Source: Pseudomonas sp. CAN1 (GTDB lineage Bacteria > Pseudomonadota > Gammaproteobacteria > Pseudomonadales > Pseudomonadaceae). From it: a stretch of DNA of 64,000 nt. The notes under the pieces were generated by a model that had not been told where the DNA came from, made no database searches, and saw nothing but the letters and a program-made list of their open reading frames with translations. A program made the translations under genes and the position numbers. Of the stretch, positions 9,164-17,092 are shown piece by piece (the stretch's first letter is position 1; every line of letters begins with the position of its first letter). Location of the stretch: positions 33,343-97,342 of the forward strand of contig NZ_JASMRU010000001.1 in the NCBI RefSeq assembly GCF_030462585.1, in the 5' to 3' direction.

Positions 9164-10624
9164 TCAGTCTCTCGCCAGCATCGGCGGCGGGCAGCGCTGG
9201 TACCAGCGCGAGGCCTGCTCGTAGGCATGGGCCAGTTGCAGCACGGCCATGTCGGCCTGGTGCCGGCCGATAATCTGCAGGCCCATGGGCAGGCCCTGCT
9301 CATTGAAGCCCACCGGCACGTTGGCCGCCGGGCAACCGGACAGGGTGGCCGGGATCACCACTTCCATCCAGCGGTGGTAGGTATCCATGGTCTTGCCGGC
9401 GATTTCCTTCGGCCAGTCCCAGCTCTTGTCGAACGGGAACACCTGGGCGCTGGGCAGCAGCAGGTAGTCGTAGCGCTCGAACAGTCGGCTGATCGCACGG
9501 TACCAGTCGCTGCGTGCGGCGGAAGCGCGGAACACGTCCATTGCGGAGAGTTTCAGGCCGTTCTCCACTTCCCAGATCGCCTCGGGCTTGAGCAGCTCGC
9601 ACTTGGCCGGGTCGGCGTAGGCGGCGCCGAGGGAGCCGGCGACCATCCAGTGACGCAGGGTACGCCAGGTGTCCCACAGGCGTTCCGCCGAGAAGCCCAT
9701 GGCGGTCTCCTCGACATGGCAGCCGATGGCTTCGAAGTCGGCGAAGGATTTGCGGCACAGCTCCAGCACGCCCTTTTCCATGGGCAGGTGGCCGCCCAGG
9801 TCGCCCAGCCAGCCCAGGCGCGCACCCTTGAAGTCGCGTTCCAGCGAGCCGGCGAACTGCTCGCCGCTCTCGGCAATCGACAGCGGCGCACGGGCGTCGC
9901 CGCCGGCCTGTACCGACAGCAGCAGCGCCACGTCGCGCACGCTGCGGCCCATCGGGCCTTCGTAGCCCATCTGGTCGATGAACAGATCGGCGCTGTCGTC
10001 GAAGGGCACGCGGCCCTGGGACGGACGGAAGCCGATGATGTTGTTGAAGGCCGCCGGGTTGCGCAGCGAGCCCATCATGTCGCTGCCGTCGGCCACCGGG
10101 ACCATCTGCAGCGCCAGGGCCGCCGCTGCGCCGCCACTGCTGCCGCCGGCGGTGCGGTCGGGCGCGTAGGCGCAGCCGGTGGCACCGAAGATCGGGTTGT
10201 AGCTGTGCGAGCCAAGGCCGAATTCGGGGGTGTTGGTCTTGCCGATGATGATCGCGCCGGCCGCCTTGATGCGCTCGACCATGATGCCGTCGCGCTCGGG
10301 CAGGTAGTCGCTGAACAGCGGCGAGCCGAGGGTAGTGCGGATGCCCTGGGTCAGCGACAGGTCCTTCACCGCGTGGGGCAGGCCGTGCATCCAGCCGCGG
10401 TATTGGCCACGGGCCAGTTCGCCGTCGCGCTGGTCGGCTGCGGCCAGCAGCAGGTCGTCCGGCTGCTGGCTGACGATGGCGTTGACCGCCGGGTTGTGGC
10501 GCTCGATCTGCTCGAGGTGCGCCTGCATCACTTCACGGCAGGAAACTTCGCGCAGGCGGATGCGCTGGGCCAGTTCGTGGGCCTGGAGCTGGACGAGTTC
10601 ATTTTGCTTGTTGTTCTGGCTCAT
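9164..10624 (-). CDS. Amidase-signature family hydrolase (candidate malonamate-type amidase)
   Basis: 486 residues with the amidase-signature Ser-cisSer-Lys triad visible. The lysine is in GLPHAVKDLS (K87), the cis-serine in AGGSSGGAAAA (S162) and the nucleophile in MGSLRNPA (S186). The 24-residue spacing between the serines is typical of the family. The usual GGSIR appears as MGSLR, as in one amidase subgroup. The gene sits between a polyamine-type importer and malonyl-CoA decarboxylase/synthetase, so the amide it cleaves probably yields malonate. Malonamidase E2 of Bradyrhizobium, which hydrolyses malonamate, is a precedent from the same superfamily. The substrate is inference; any N-acyl or primary amide is possible. 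Confidence 0.85.
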   Translation of the reverse strand: MSQNNKQNELVQLQAHELAQRIRLREVSCREVMQAHLEQIERHNPAVNAIVSQQPDDLLLAAADQRDGELARGQYRGWMHGLPHAVKDLSLTQGIRTTLGSPLFSDYLPERDGIMVERIKAAGAIIIGKTNTPEFGLGSHSYNPIFGATGCAYAPDRTAGGSSGGAAAALALQMVPVADGSDMMGSLRNPAAFNNIIGFRPSQGRVPFDDSADLFIDQMGYEGPMGRSVRDVALLLSVQAGGDARAPLSIAESGEQFAGSLERDFKGARLGWLGDLGGHLPMEKGVLELCRKSFADFEAIGCHVEETAMGFSAERLWDTWRTLRHWMVAGSLGAAYADPAKCELLKPEAIWEVENGLKLSAMDVFRASAARSDWYRAISRLFERYDYLLLPSAQVFPFDKSWDWPKEIAGKTMDTYHRWMEVVIPATLSGCPAANVPVGFNEQGLPMGLQIIGRHQADMAVLQLAHAYEQASRWYQRCPPPMLARD

Positions 10625-10685
10625 GGAACGAGGCCTTTTTTCATCAGGATTTCCCGCAACGGGAAGGTTCAGTCGGGTTCAACGA

Positions 10686-10703
10686 CCCCATCGGCGGATG
10701 GGG
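10686..10703 (-). terminator. Stem-loop between the binding-protein and amidase genes
   Basis: CCCCATC / GATGGGG with a four-base loop, in the 176-base gap after the ABC binding-protein gene. There is no clear U-run, so it may act as an mRNA-stabilising or partial terminator rather than a full stop. It would let the binding protein be made in excess of the enzymes. Confidence 0.4.
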
Positions 10704-10800
10704 CTTGTAGCGAAGATCGCGTTCGCCGGGCCGAACGCTGCCGGCACGCCCACGCAAGGTGGACGCGAGCAGCGTCGATCGGCGGATCTCCCGGTCGGGA

Positions 10801-11835
10801 TCAGCGCATCAGGTTGGTCCAGATACGGTCGGCCAGGCGGATCGCGCCTTCGCCACAGGTCTTGCTGAACACCACCTTGGTGCCCTCGGGGATGTGCAGT
10901 TCCGGCGCGTCCTTCAGGCTGGCGTCGAGGAAGGGTTCAACACCCTTGATCGGGCTCTGGTGCTTGAGGAAGTTCTGGGTCATCGCCGAGTTTTCCGGCT
11001 GGCTCAGGAAGGCGATGAACTTCTTCGCGTTCTCCGGGTGCTTGGCACCGGCCGGGATCACCAGGTTGTCCACCCAGGCCATCACGCCCTCTTTCGGGTA
11101 GAGGTACTTCAGGCTGGATTTCATCTCACGCGCACGCATCGACGAGCCGCCCCAGAACATCGACATGTCGACTTCGCCCGAAGCCAGGTTCTCGCGGATC
11201 GAGCCGGCCTTGGAGCTGTAGGTCTTCACGAACGGCTTCTGGGTCTTCAGCAGGGTCAGCACCTGTTGCATCTGTTTGGGGTCCTCGCTGCACAGCGGAA
11301 TGCCCAGGTAGAGGCTGGCGGTGTCGATCACCTCGCTCGCCGAGTCGAACATGTTGATCTTGCCCTGCAGCTCCGCCGGCGGGGTGAACAGCACCGAGTA
11401 GCTGTCGGCCGGACCACTGTACTTGGCGCTGTCCAGCACCACGCTGGTGGTACCCCAGATGAACGGCACGGCGTAGGCGCCTTCCGGGTCCCAGGTGGGC
11501 TTCTTCAGGTTGTCCTCGACGTTGGCGTAATACGGCTGGCTGGCCGGGTCGAAGCGCTCCAGCAGCTTCTCCTGGATCAGGATCGGCACGAACTGGTGGG
11601 AGGGAATGGCCACGTCGTAGCCGGTGCCGCCCTGCTTGAGCTTGGCCAGCAGCGTTTCGTTGGAGTCGTAGGAATCCACGGTCACCTTGATGCCGGTTTC
11701 CTTCTCGAACTTCTCGAGGATCTGCGGGGTGAAATAACCACTCCAGCTCACCACGTTGAGTTGTTCGGCGGCGTGCGCGTTGGCCACCAGCCCCATGGCC
11801 AGCGAGGCCCCTACAGCAGCGATCAGTTTGCTCAT
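10801..11835 (-). CDS. Polyamine-type ABC transporter periplasmic binding protein (PotD/PotF-like)
   Basis: 344 residues with a signal peptide ending ...MGLVANAHAAE. The mature protein opens LNVVSWSGYFTPQILEKFEK, then DSYDSNETLLAKLKQGGTGYDV, the hallmark of spermidine/putrescine-class binding proteins. GGAG lies eight bases before the ATG. It is the fourth gene of a PotA-PotB-PotC-PotD-like set but is followed by an amidase and malonate genes, so the ligand may be an amide or malonylated amine rather than a free polyamine. Binding-site residues cannot be judged without alignment. Confidence 0.9.
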   Translation of the reverse strand: MSKLIAAVGASLAMGLVANAHAAEQLNVVSWSGYFTPQILEKFEKETGIKVTVDSYDSNETLLAKLKQGGTGYDVAIPSHQFVPILIQEKLLERFDPASQPYYANVEDNLKKPTWDPEGAYAVPFIWGTTSVVLDSAKYSGPADSYSVLFTPPAELQGKINMFDSASEVIDTASLYLGIPLCSEDPKQMQQVLTLLKTQKPFVKTYSSKAGSIRENLASGEVDMSMFWGGSSMRAREMKSSLKYLYPKEGVMAWVDNLVIPAGAKHPENAKKFIAFLSQPENSAMTQNFLKHQSPIKGVEPFLDASLKDAPELHIPEGTKVVFSKTCGEGAIRLADRIWTNLMR

Positions 11836-11856
11836 CTTCTACTCCGGTATGTGGGC

Positions 11857-12666
11857 TCAGGCCTTCTTCTTGCCGAGCAGGTAGGACAGGGTTACGAACA
11901 GCACGGAAACACCGAGGATCAGGGTCGACACCGCGTTCACATCGGGCGTCACGCCCATGCGCAGCAGGCCGAAGATGAAGATCGGCAAAGTGGTGGTGCC
12001 GGCCTGGGAGACCATCATCGAGATCACGAAGTTATCCAGCGAGACGATGAAGGCCAGCATCAGCCCGGAGAAGATCCCCGGCATCAGCAGCGGCAGGGTC
12101 ACCTTGCGGAAGGTCCGCCAGGGGCCGGCGTAGAGGTCGGCGGCGGCCTGTTCCAGGGACAGGTCCATGTCATTGAGACGGGCGCGGATCGGCAGGTAGG
12201 CGAACGGGATGCAGAACACCGTGTGGGCGATGATCAGGTTGCCGTAGCCCAGCGACAGGCCGAGGGTGGAGAACAGCGCCAGGGTGGCAACGCCGACGAC
12301 AATCTCCGGCAGCACCAGCGGCAGCATGATCGCCCCCATGGACAGGCGCAGGCCCTTGAACTTGGCGCCGCGCGAGGTGCCCAGCGCAGCCAGGGTGGCA
12401 ATCACGGTAGCGATCACGCTGGCGCACACGGCGATCAGCAGGCTGTTGCCGGCGGCCTGGCGCAGCGCCTGGTTGGCGAAGGCGCTGCGGTACCAGTCGA
12501 GGCTGAAGCCAGTCCACACGGTGGCGGACTGGTTGGCGTTGAACGAGAGCACCACCAGCACCACGATGGGCGCGTAGAGGTACAGGTAGAACAGGAAGCT
12601 CAGCGCGCCGAAGCCACGGAAATCCTGCACACCCAAGCGACGTTTAGTCAGCAGCGAGAGCATCAT
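11857..12666 (-). CDS. ABC transporter inner-membrane permease (PotC-like)
   Basis: 269 residues with six predicted membrane segments. The conserved EAA-type cytoplasmic loop reads EQAAADLYAGPWRTFRKVTL, followed by PLLMPGIFSGLMLAFIVSLD. This is the second permease subunit of the polyamine-class importer. Its start overlaps the preceding permease gene by four bases (ATGA). It ends 21 bases before the binding-protein gene. Confidence 0.9.
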   Translation of the reverse strand: MMLSLLTKRRLGVQDFRGFGALSFLFYLYLYAPIVVLVVLSFNANQSATVWTGFSLDWYRSAFANQALRQAAGNSLLIAVCASVIATVIATLAALGTSRGAKFKGLRLSMGAIMLPLVLPEIVVGVATLALFSTLGLSLGYGNLIIAHTVFCIPFAYLPIRARLNDMDLSLEQAAADLYAGPWRTFRKVTLPLLMPGIFSGLMLAFIVSLDNFVISMMVSQAGTTTLPIFIFGLLRMGVTPDVNAVSTLILGVSVLFVTLSYLLGKKKA

Positions 12667-13589
12667 TCACCTCCCCGGGCGATGCGCAGGCGTTCGGCGC
12701 GCATCGCGTAGAACATCAGCACCAGCATCACGGCGCCCATCAGCACCAGCGACAGCGCCGCGCCGAAGGGCCAGTTCCGCGAGTCGCTGAACTGCCGGAA
12801 GATCAGGTTGCCGAGCATCATCTTGGTGCCGCCGCCGAGCAGCTCGGGGGCGATCATCGCGCCCAGGCAAGGCACGAAGGTGAGGATCGCGCCGGCCAGG
12901 ATGCCCGGACGGGCAATCGGCAGGACCACCTTGCGCAAGGTGCGAATGCGCCCGGCGTAGAGGTCCTGGGCCGCTTCGAGCAGGCGCATGTCCATCTTCT
13001 CGAGGGTGGCGTAGATCGGCAGCACGACGAAGGGCGCGTAGGTGTAGACCAGTCCCAGCAGCACCGCACCGTCGGTGTAGAGCATGTTCAGCGGCTGGTG
13101 GATGATGCCGAGGCTCATCAGCGTGCCGTTGACCACGCCAGTGCCGCGTAGCAGCAGGATCCAGGCGTAGGTGCGGATCAGCAGGTTGGCCCAGAACGGC
13201 ACGGTGATCAGGAAGATCAGCAGGCCGCGACGGTGTGCCGGCTGCATCGCCAGCCACACCGCCACCGGGAAGCCCACCAGCAGAGTAATGGCGGTGGTCG
13301 CCGCGGCGATGCCGATGGAGCGCAGGGCGATCATCACGTAGGAGTCGGCGAAGGCCAGGCTGTCGTCGAGCTGGCGCTCGAACAGCAACGAGACGTAGGC
13401 GTCGATGCTGAAGTGCGGGTTCACCCCACCGTAGGGGTTGGCCTGCATCAGCGAATAACCGACCACGATGAAGATCGGCACGATCAGGAACAGCCCGATG
13501 GAAACCAGCGCGGGCGACACGCCGAGGAAGCTGCGCAGCGCCTGGCGCCGCTCCAGCGAATTGCCGGCGGTTGTGGATATCTGCTTCAT
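12663..13589 (-). CDS. ABC transporter inner-membrane permease (PotB-like)
   Basis: 308 residues from the ATG at 13589, chosen because a GGGGG run lies five bases upstream; a GTG two codons earlier (13595) is the alternative. It has six membrane segments and the EAA loop EAAQDLYAGRIRTLRKVVLP. It forms the transmembrane pair with the next gene. It lies between the ATPase gene, which ends 12 bases upstream, and the second permease gene, with which it overlaps. Confidence 0.9.
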   Translation of the reverse strand: MKQISTTAGNSLERRQALRSFLGVSPALVSIGLFLIVPIFIVVGYSLMQANPYGGVNPHFSIDAYVSLLFERQLDDSLAFADSYVMIALRSIGIAAATTAITLLVGFPVAVWLAMQPAHRRGLLIFLITVPFWANLLIRTYAWILLLRGTGVVNGTLMSLGIIHQPLNMLYTDGAVLLGLVYTYAPFVVLPIYATLEKMDMRLLEAAQDLYAGRIRTLRKVVLPIARPGILAGAILTFVPCLGAMIAPELLGGGTKMMLGNLIFRQFSDSRNWPFGAALSLVLMGAVMLVLMFYAMRAERLRIARGGE

Positions 13590-13601
13590 GCTCACCCCCG
13601 C

Positions 13602-14720
13602 TCAGTCCACCAGGACGCTGGCACTGCCTTTTTCGAACAGCAGCCCGGCGCGTTGCCCGGCCGCCAGGCGACCACGCTGGCCGGCGCTGTTGGGCGCGCG
13701 GACCGTCAGGCGGGAGCCGTCGGCGAGGCTGACCTGGTACTGCAGGTCGGTGCCCAGGTAGATCTGCTGGACGACGCTGCAGGGCGTGGCGGACGGAGTG
13801 TCCTCGGCCACCAGTTGCAGCCGCTCGGGACGGATCGACAGGGTGACCTCGGCGCCGACCTTGAGGCCTTCGCGGGTCGGGGCCTCGATCAGCTGGTCGC
13901 CAGGAATGCGGTACTGCGCGCAGTCGCCGGCGAAGTTCTCGACCCGCGCCGGGAGGAAGTTGGTCTCGCCGATGAAGTCGGCGACGAAGCGGTTGCGCGG
14001 GTTTTCGTAGATGTCGTCCGGACGGCCGACCTGCTGCACCTCGCCCTCGGAGAGCACGGCGATGCGGTCGGACATGGTCAGGGCTTCTTCCTGATCATGC
14101 GTGACGAAGATGAAGGTGATGCCGGTCTTGGCCTGGATCGCCTTGAGCTCTTCGCGCATGGCCTGGCGCAGCTTGAGGTCGAGCGCCGACAGCGGCTCGT
14201 CGAGCAGCAGCACCTTGGGATGCGGCGCCAGCGCACGGGCCAGGGCAACGCGCTGTTGCTGGCCGCCGGAGAGCTGGGTCGGCTTGCGCTGGGCGAAGCG
14301 CTCCATCTGTACCAGGGCGAGCATCTCGCGGACGCGCTCGGCGACCTGCGCCTTGCTCATGCGCTGGCCCATCGGGTGGGATTCCAGGCCGAAGGCGAGG
14401 TTCTCGGCAATGGTCATGTGCGGGAACAGCGCGTAGTGCTGGAACACGGTGTTCACCGGGCGCTCGAAGGGCGGCCGGTCGGCGATGTTCTCGCCGTAGA
14501 GCTGGATTTCCCCGGAGGTGGGGAACTCGAAGCCGGCGATCATCCGCAGCAGGGTAGTCTTGCCGCAGCCCGAGGGGCCGAGCAGGGTGAAGAATTCGTT
14601 GTCGCGGATGTCCAGGTCGACGCATTTGAGCGCGACGGGACCGCTGGCCGGGTCGCCGTAGACCTTGCGCACGGAGCGGATGGAAACCGCCGCCGTCTGC
14701 AGGCTGTGCAGGGCATTCAT
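13602..14720 (-). CDS. ABC transporter ATP-binding protein (PotA-like)
   Basis: 372 residues from the ATG at 14720, which has GGAGG seven bases upstream; the reading frame continues further upstream without a good site. Walker A is GPSGCGKTT, the Q-loop region FQHYALFPHM, the signature LSGGQQQR and Walker B LLLDEPLSALD. A C-terminal TOBE-type regulatory domain follows (SIRPERLQLVAEDTPSATPC region). It powers the importer and is the promoter-proximal gene of the cluster. Confidence 0.93.
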   Translation of the reverse strand: MNALHSLQTAAVSIRSVRKVYGDPASGPVALKCVDLDIRDNEFFTLLGPSGCGKTTLLRMIAGFEFPTSGEIQLYGENIADRPPFERPVNTVFQHYALFPHMTIAENLAFGLESHPMGQRMSKAQVAERVREMLALVQMERFAQRKPTQLSGGQQQRVALARALAPHPKVLLLDEPLSALDLKLRQAMREELKAIQAKTGITFIFVTHDQEEALTMSDRIAVLSEGEVQQVGRPDDIYENPRNRFVADFIGETNFLPARVENFAGDCAQYRIPGDQLIEAPTREGLKVGAEVTLSIRPERLQLVAEDTPSATPCSVVQQIYLGTDLQYQVSLADGSRLTVRAPNSAGQRGRLAAGQRAGLLFEKGSASVLVD

Positions 14721-14834
14721 GGTGAAACCTCCGCATCCTTCCCGTTTGCCGCACGCTGGCAGCCGGGGGATCTTGTAGTTGTTCTGGCAGGGCTGGAGTA
14801 GTCGCTGGATGCAGCGCTGGCCGTGGGTTCGGCT

Positions 14835-14916
14835 CGATATTGTGGTGATGCTGCTGGAGCCGATATTCGAAGAAAGGTGGTTGAGCGGAAAGCTCAATTT
14901 TCTTACATTCGATATT
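14835..14916. promoter_or_regulatory. Candidate LysR operator and repeated CGATATT motif in the divergent promoter region
   Basis: TTGAGC-N5-GCTCAA at 14881-14897 is a perfect inverted repeat of the T-N11-A type bound by LysR regulators. It is 83 bases before the LysR gene and 160 bases before the ABC ATPase gene. CGATATT occurs three times (14835, 14861, 14910), and AAGAAA/TTTCTT flank the palindrome. The region is clearly more A+T-rich than its surroundings. The binding role is inferred. Confidence 0.5.
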
Positions 14917-14979
14917 AAAAAAAGTAACAGCTAAAAATCTAACAGCCCGGCACACGGGCGCCGACCACGAGGCCAACCC

Positions 14980-15909
14980 ATGTCGATCCAGCGTCTTCCG
15001 CCGCTCAATGCCGTCCGCGCCTTCGAGGCCGCCGCCCGGCTGGGCAGCTATGTCGCCGCCTCGAAAGACCTGCATGTGACGCAGCCGGCCATCGGCCGTC
15101 ACGTGAAGCTGCTGGAAGACTGGCTCGGCGTGCAGCTGTTCGAGCGCACCCCGCGCGGGGTCAGCCTGACGCCCGCCGGGCAGCGCTACTACGCGAAGAT
15201 ATCCACAGCCTTGCAGCAGATCGCCGACGCCGGCCATGAACTGGCCCCCGGCGGCACCGCGCGCTGGCTGAAGATCCTGGTGGTGCCGGCCTTCGCCAAG
15301 CGCTGGCTGATGCCGCGCCTGGAGACCCTGCGCCAGCAGCGCCCCGGCCTGAAGGTGGCGGTGGAACCCAACCCGACTTTCACCGAAGTGGACGGTAAAA
15401 GCGCCGATCTGGGGATTGTCTACGGGCTTCCCGGCGTTTACCCGCAGTGCCACAGCACCCTGGTGCGGCCGGCGGTGTTCCCGGTCTGTTCGCCCGCCTA
15501 CCTCGAAGAACACGGCCCGCTGGGCAGCGTGCACGAACTGGCGCAGCACAAGCTGATCCACGTCGACGACGGCGAATGGTGGAACCTCTGGCTGTCCAGC
15601 ATCGGGCTGGACCTGCGGGTGAACTCCGACGTGCTCTACGTCAGCAACGACCACGCGCTGTCCATGGCCGAGGCCGGCCACGGCATCGCCCTGGCCAACC
15701 TGGTGCTGGTGAAACACCAGTTGGCGGCCGGCACGCTGGTGCGGCCGCTACCCGAAGAGATACCGCTGGAGAGCTACCAGCTGCTGCTGCCCACCGGCGC
15801 GGTGAGCGCCGACGTGGCCTGGTTCGAGGACTGGATTCGCGCGGCGTTGCAGGAGGAGTTCTCTACCGACCTAACGGCGCGAAACGACCTTACGCAGTCG
15901 CAGACGTAG
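14980..15909 (+). CDS. LysR-family transcriptional regulator (GcvA-like)
   Basis: 309 residues. The N-terminal winged helix-turn-helix reads LNAVRAFEAAARLGSYVAAS then HVTQPAIGRHVKLLEDWLG (about residues 9-48). The effector domain follows, with LKILVVPAFAKRWLMPRLE and VDGKSADLGIVYG. GcvA-type members often respond to small amines, amino acids or beta-lactam-derived ligands. It is divergent from the importer/amidase/mat operon and shares its 259-base promoter region, so it is the likely regulator of that operon. Confidence 0.92.
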   Translation: MSIQRLPPLNAVRAFEAAARLGSYVAASKDLHVTQPAIGRHVKLLEDWLGVQLFERTPRGVSLTPAGQRYYAKISTALQQIADAGHELAPGGTARWLKILVVPAFAKRWLMPRLETLRQQRPGLKVAVEPNPTFTEVDGKSADLGIVYGLPGVYPQCHSTLVRPAVFPVCSPAYLEEHGPLGSVHELAQHKLIHVDDGEWWNLWLSSIGLDLRVNSDVLYVSNDHALSMAEAGHGIALANLVLVKHQLAAGTLVRPLPEEIPLESYQLLLPTGAVSADVAWFEDWIRAALQEEFSTDLTARNDLTQSQT

Positions 15910-15911
15910 AC

Positions 15912-15997
15912 CTGTAGGAGCGAGCTTGCTCGCGAACCATAGTTACCGGGCATGCCAATGCTGGGCGGTTCGCGAGCAAGCTCGCTCCTACGAAAAG
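15912..15997. repeat. Inverted pair of REP-like elements (family A)
   Basis: CTGTAGGAGCGAGCTTGCTC at 15912-15931 followed by GCGAA. The opposing TTCGCGAGCAAGCTCGCTCC at 15969-15988 is followed by TACGAAAAG. The pair fills the space between the convergent LysR and flavin-reductase genes and may serve as their transcription end. Confidence 0.9.
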
Positions 15998-16017
15998 CAG
16001 TCCTTGCTGGGCTGGGA

Positions 16018-16986
16018 TCAGCCGCGCGGGGCGTAGGCGAAGACGTCGGCGCGCATTTGATGCGGGTCCATCCCCGCCGCCACCAGCGCGTCCAGCGTGC
16101 CATAGACCATCGCCGGCGAACCGCTGGCGTAGACGCGCAGCCCGGACAGCTCGGCGAAGTCCTCGCACACGGCTTCATGCAGCAAACCGCAGCGCCCCTG
16201 CCAGCCGCACAGGTCGCTGACGATCTTGTGCAAATGCAGGTTGGGCACGCTTTCCCACTGCTCCCAATGCGGCAGCTCGTAGAAGTCCTCGGGACGGCGC
16301 ACGCCCCAGTACAGGTGTACCGGGTGGGCGAAGCCGGTGGCGCGGCAGAATTCGATCAGGCTGTGCATCTGCGCCATGCCGGTGCCGGCGGCAATCAGCA
16401 CCAGCGGGCCGTCCGGCAGGTCGGCCAGGTGCGCATCGCCGAAGGGCATCTGCACGCGGGCAAAGCGGTCGCGCTGCAACTGCGCCAGCAGGTCGATGGC
16501 GCTGTTCTCGCGGGCCAGGATATGCAACTCCAGGTCACGCCCTTCCTGCGGCGCGGAGGCCAGGGAGAAGGCCGCCGGCTCGCTGCCTTCGCGCTCGATC
16601 AGCACATACTGGCCAGCGTGGTAGCGCGGCGGCTTGCCAGCCGGGGCACGCAGGCGCACGCGCCAGACATCGCCACCCACCGGCTCGCAGAGGCTCAGCT
16701 GGCACGACAACTTGCGCACCGGCAGTTCGCCGGGCGCCAGCACGCCGTCCCAGTGCAGCACGCAGTCTTCCAGCGGCTCGGCCAGGCAGGTGAAGAGTTC
16801 GCCGTGGTCGCGCACCTCGCCGTCCTGGCGCACGCGGCCTTCCACCAGCAGCGCCGCGCAGATATGGCAATTGCCGTTGCGGCAGCTCTGCGGGCAGTCG
16901 TAGCCCAGGCGCCGCGCACCGTCGAGGATACGTTCCCCGGGCCGCAGGTCGAGCTGGGCGCCGGAGGGTTGCAAGGTCACTTTCAA
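16018..16986 (-). CDS. 2Fe-2S ferredoxin/FAD-NAD(P)H oxidoreductase (flavin reductase-like)
   Basis: 322 residues from a TTG start (16984-16986); no ATG or GTG fits. The N-terminal plant-type 2Fe-2S domain has C35, C40, C43 and C67 in CRNGNCHIC...C. The FAD-binding barrel has RYHAGQYVLIE and AAFSLAS. The NAD(P)H domain has VLIAAGTGMAQMHSLIE and HLYWGVRRPEDFYEL. Relatives are often named CDP-6-deoxy-delta-3,4-glucoseen reductase, but this is only homology. It lies downstream of ubiD in the same direction; E. coli has the flavin reductase gene fre next to ubiD, so supply of reduced flavin for prenyl-FMN or ubiquinone synthesis is a plausible role. Confidence 0.85.
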   Translation of the reverse strand: MKVTLQPSGAQLDLRPGERILDGARRLGYDCPQSCRNGNCHICAALLVEGRVRQDGEVRDHGELFTCLAEPLEDCVLHWDGVLAPGELPVRKLSCQLSLCEPVGGDVWRVRLRAPAGKPPRYHAGQYVLIEREGSEPAAFSLASAPQEGRDLELHILARENSAIDLLAQLQRDRFARVQMPFGDAHLADLPDGPLVLIAAGTGMAQMHSLIEFCRATGFAHPVHLYWGVRRPEDFYELPHWEQWESVPNLHLHKIVSDLCGWQGRCGLLHEAVCEDFAELSGLRVYASGSPAMVYGTLDALVAAGMDPHQMRADVFAYAPRG

Positions 16987-17008
16987 GCGCTGTTCTCGTT
17001 ATTGTTCA

Positions 17009-17077
17009 TGTAGGAGCGAGCTTGCTCGCGAACTGGGTCCGCAGCGGGGCTGGGTTCGCGAGCAAGCTCGCTCCTAC
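17009..17077. repeat. Inverted pair of REP-like elements (family A)
   Basis: TGTAGGAGCGAGCTTGCTCG at 17009-17028 and the facing TTCGCGAGCAAGCTCGCTCC at 17055-17074. They lie between ubiD and the flavin-reductase gene, only 22 bases before the latter's start codon. This is unusual for a REP pair within a same-direction gene pair and may attenuate read-through. Confidence 0.9.
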
Positions 17078-17092
17078 AAGGTGCCCCGGACA

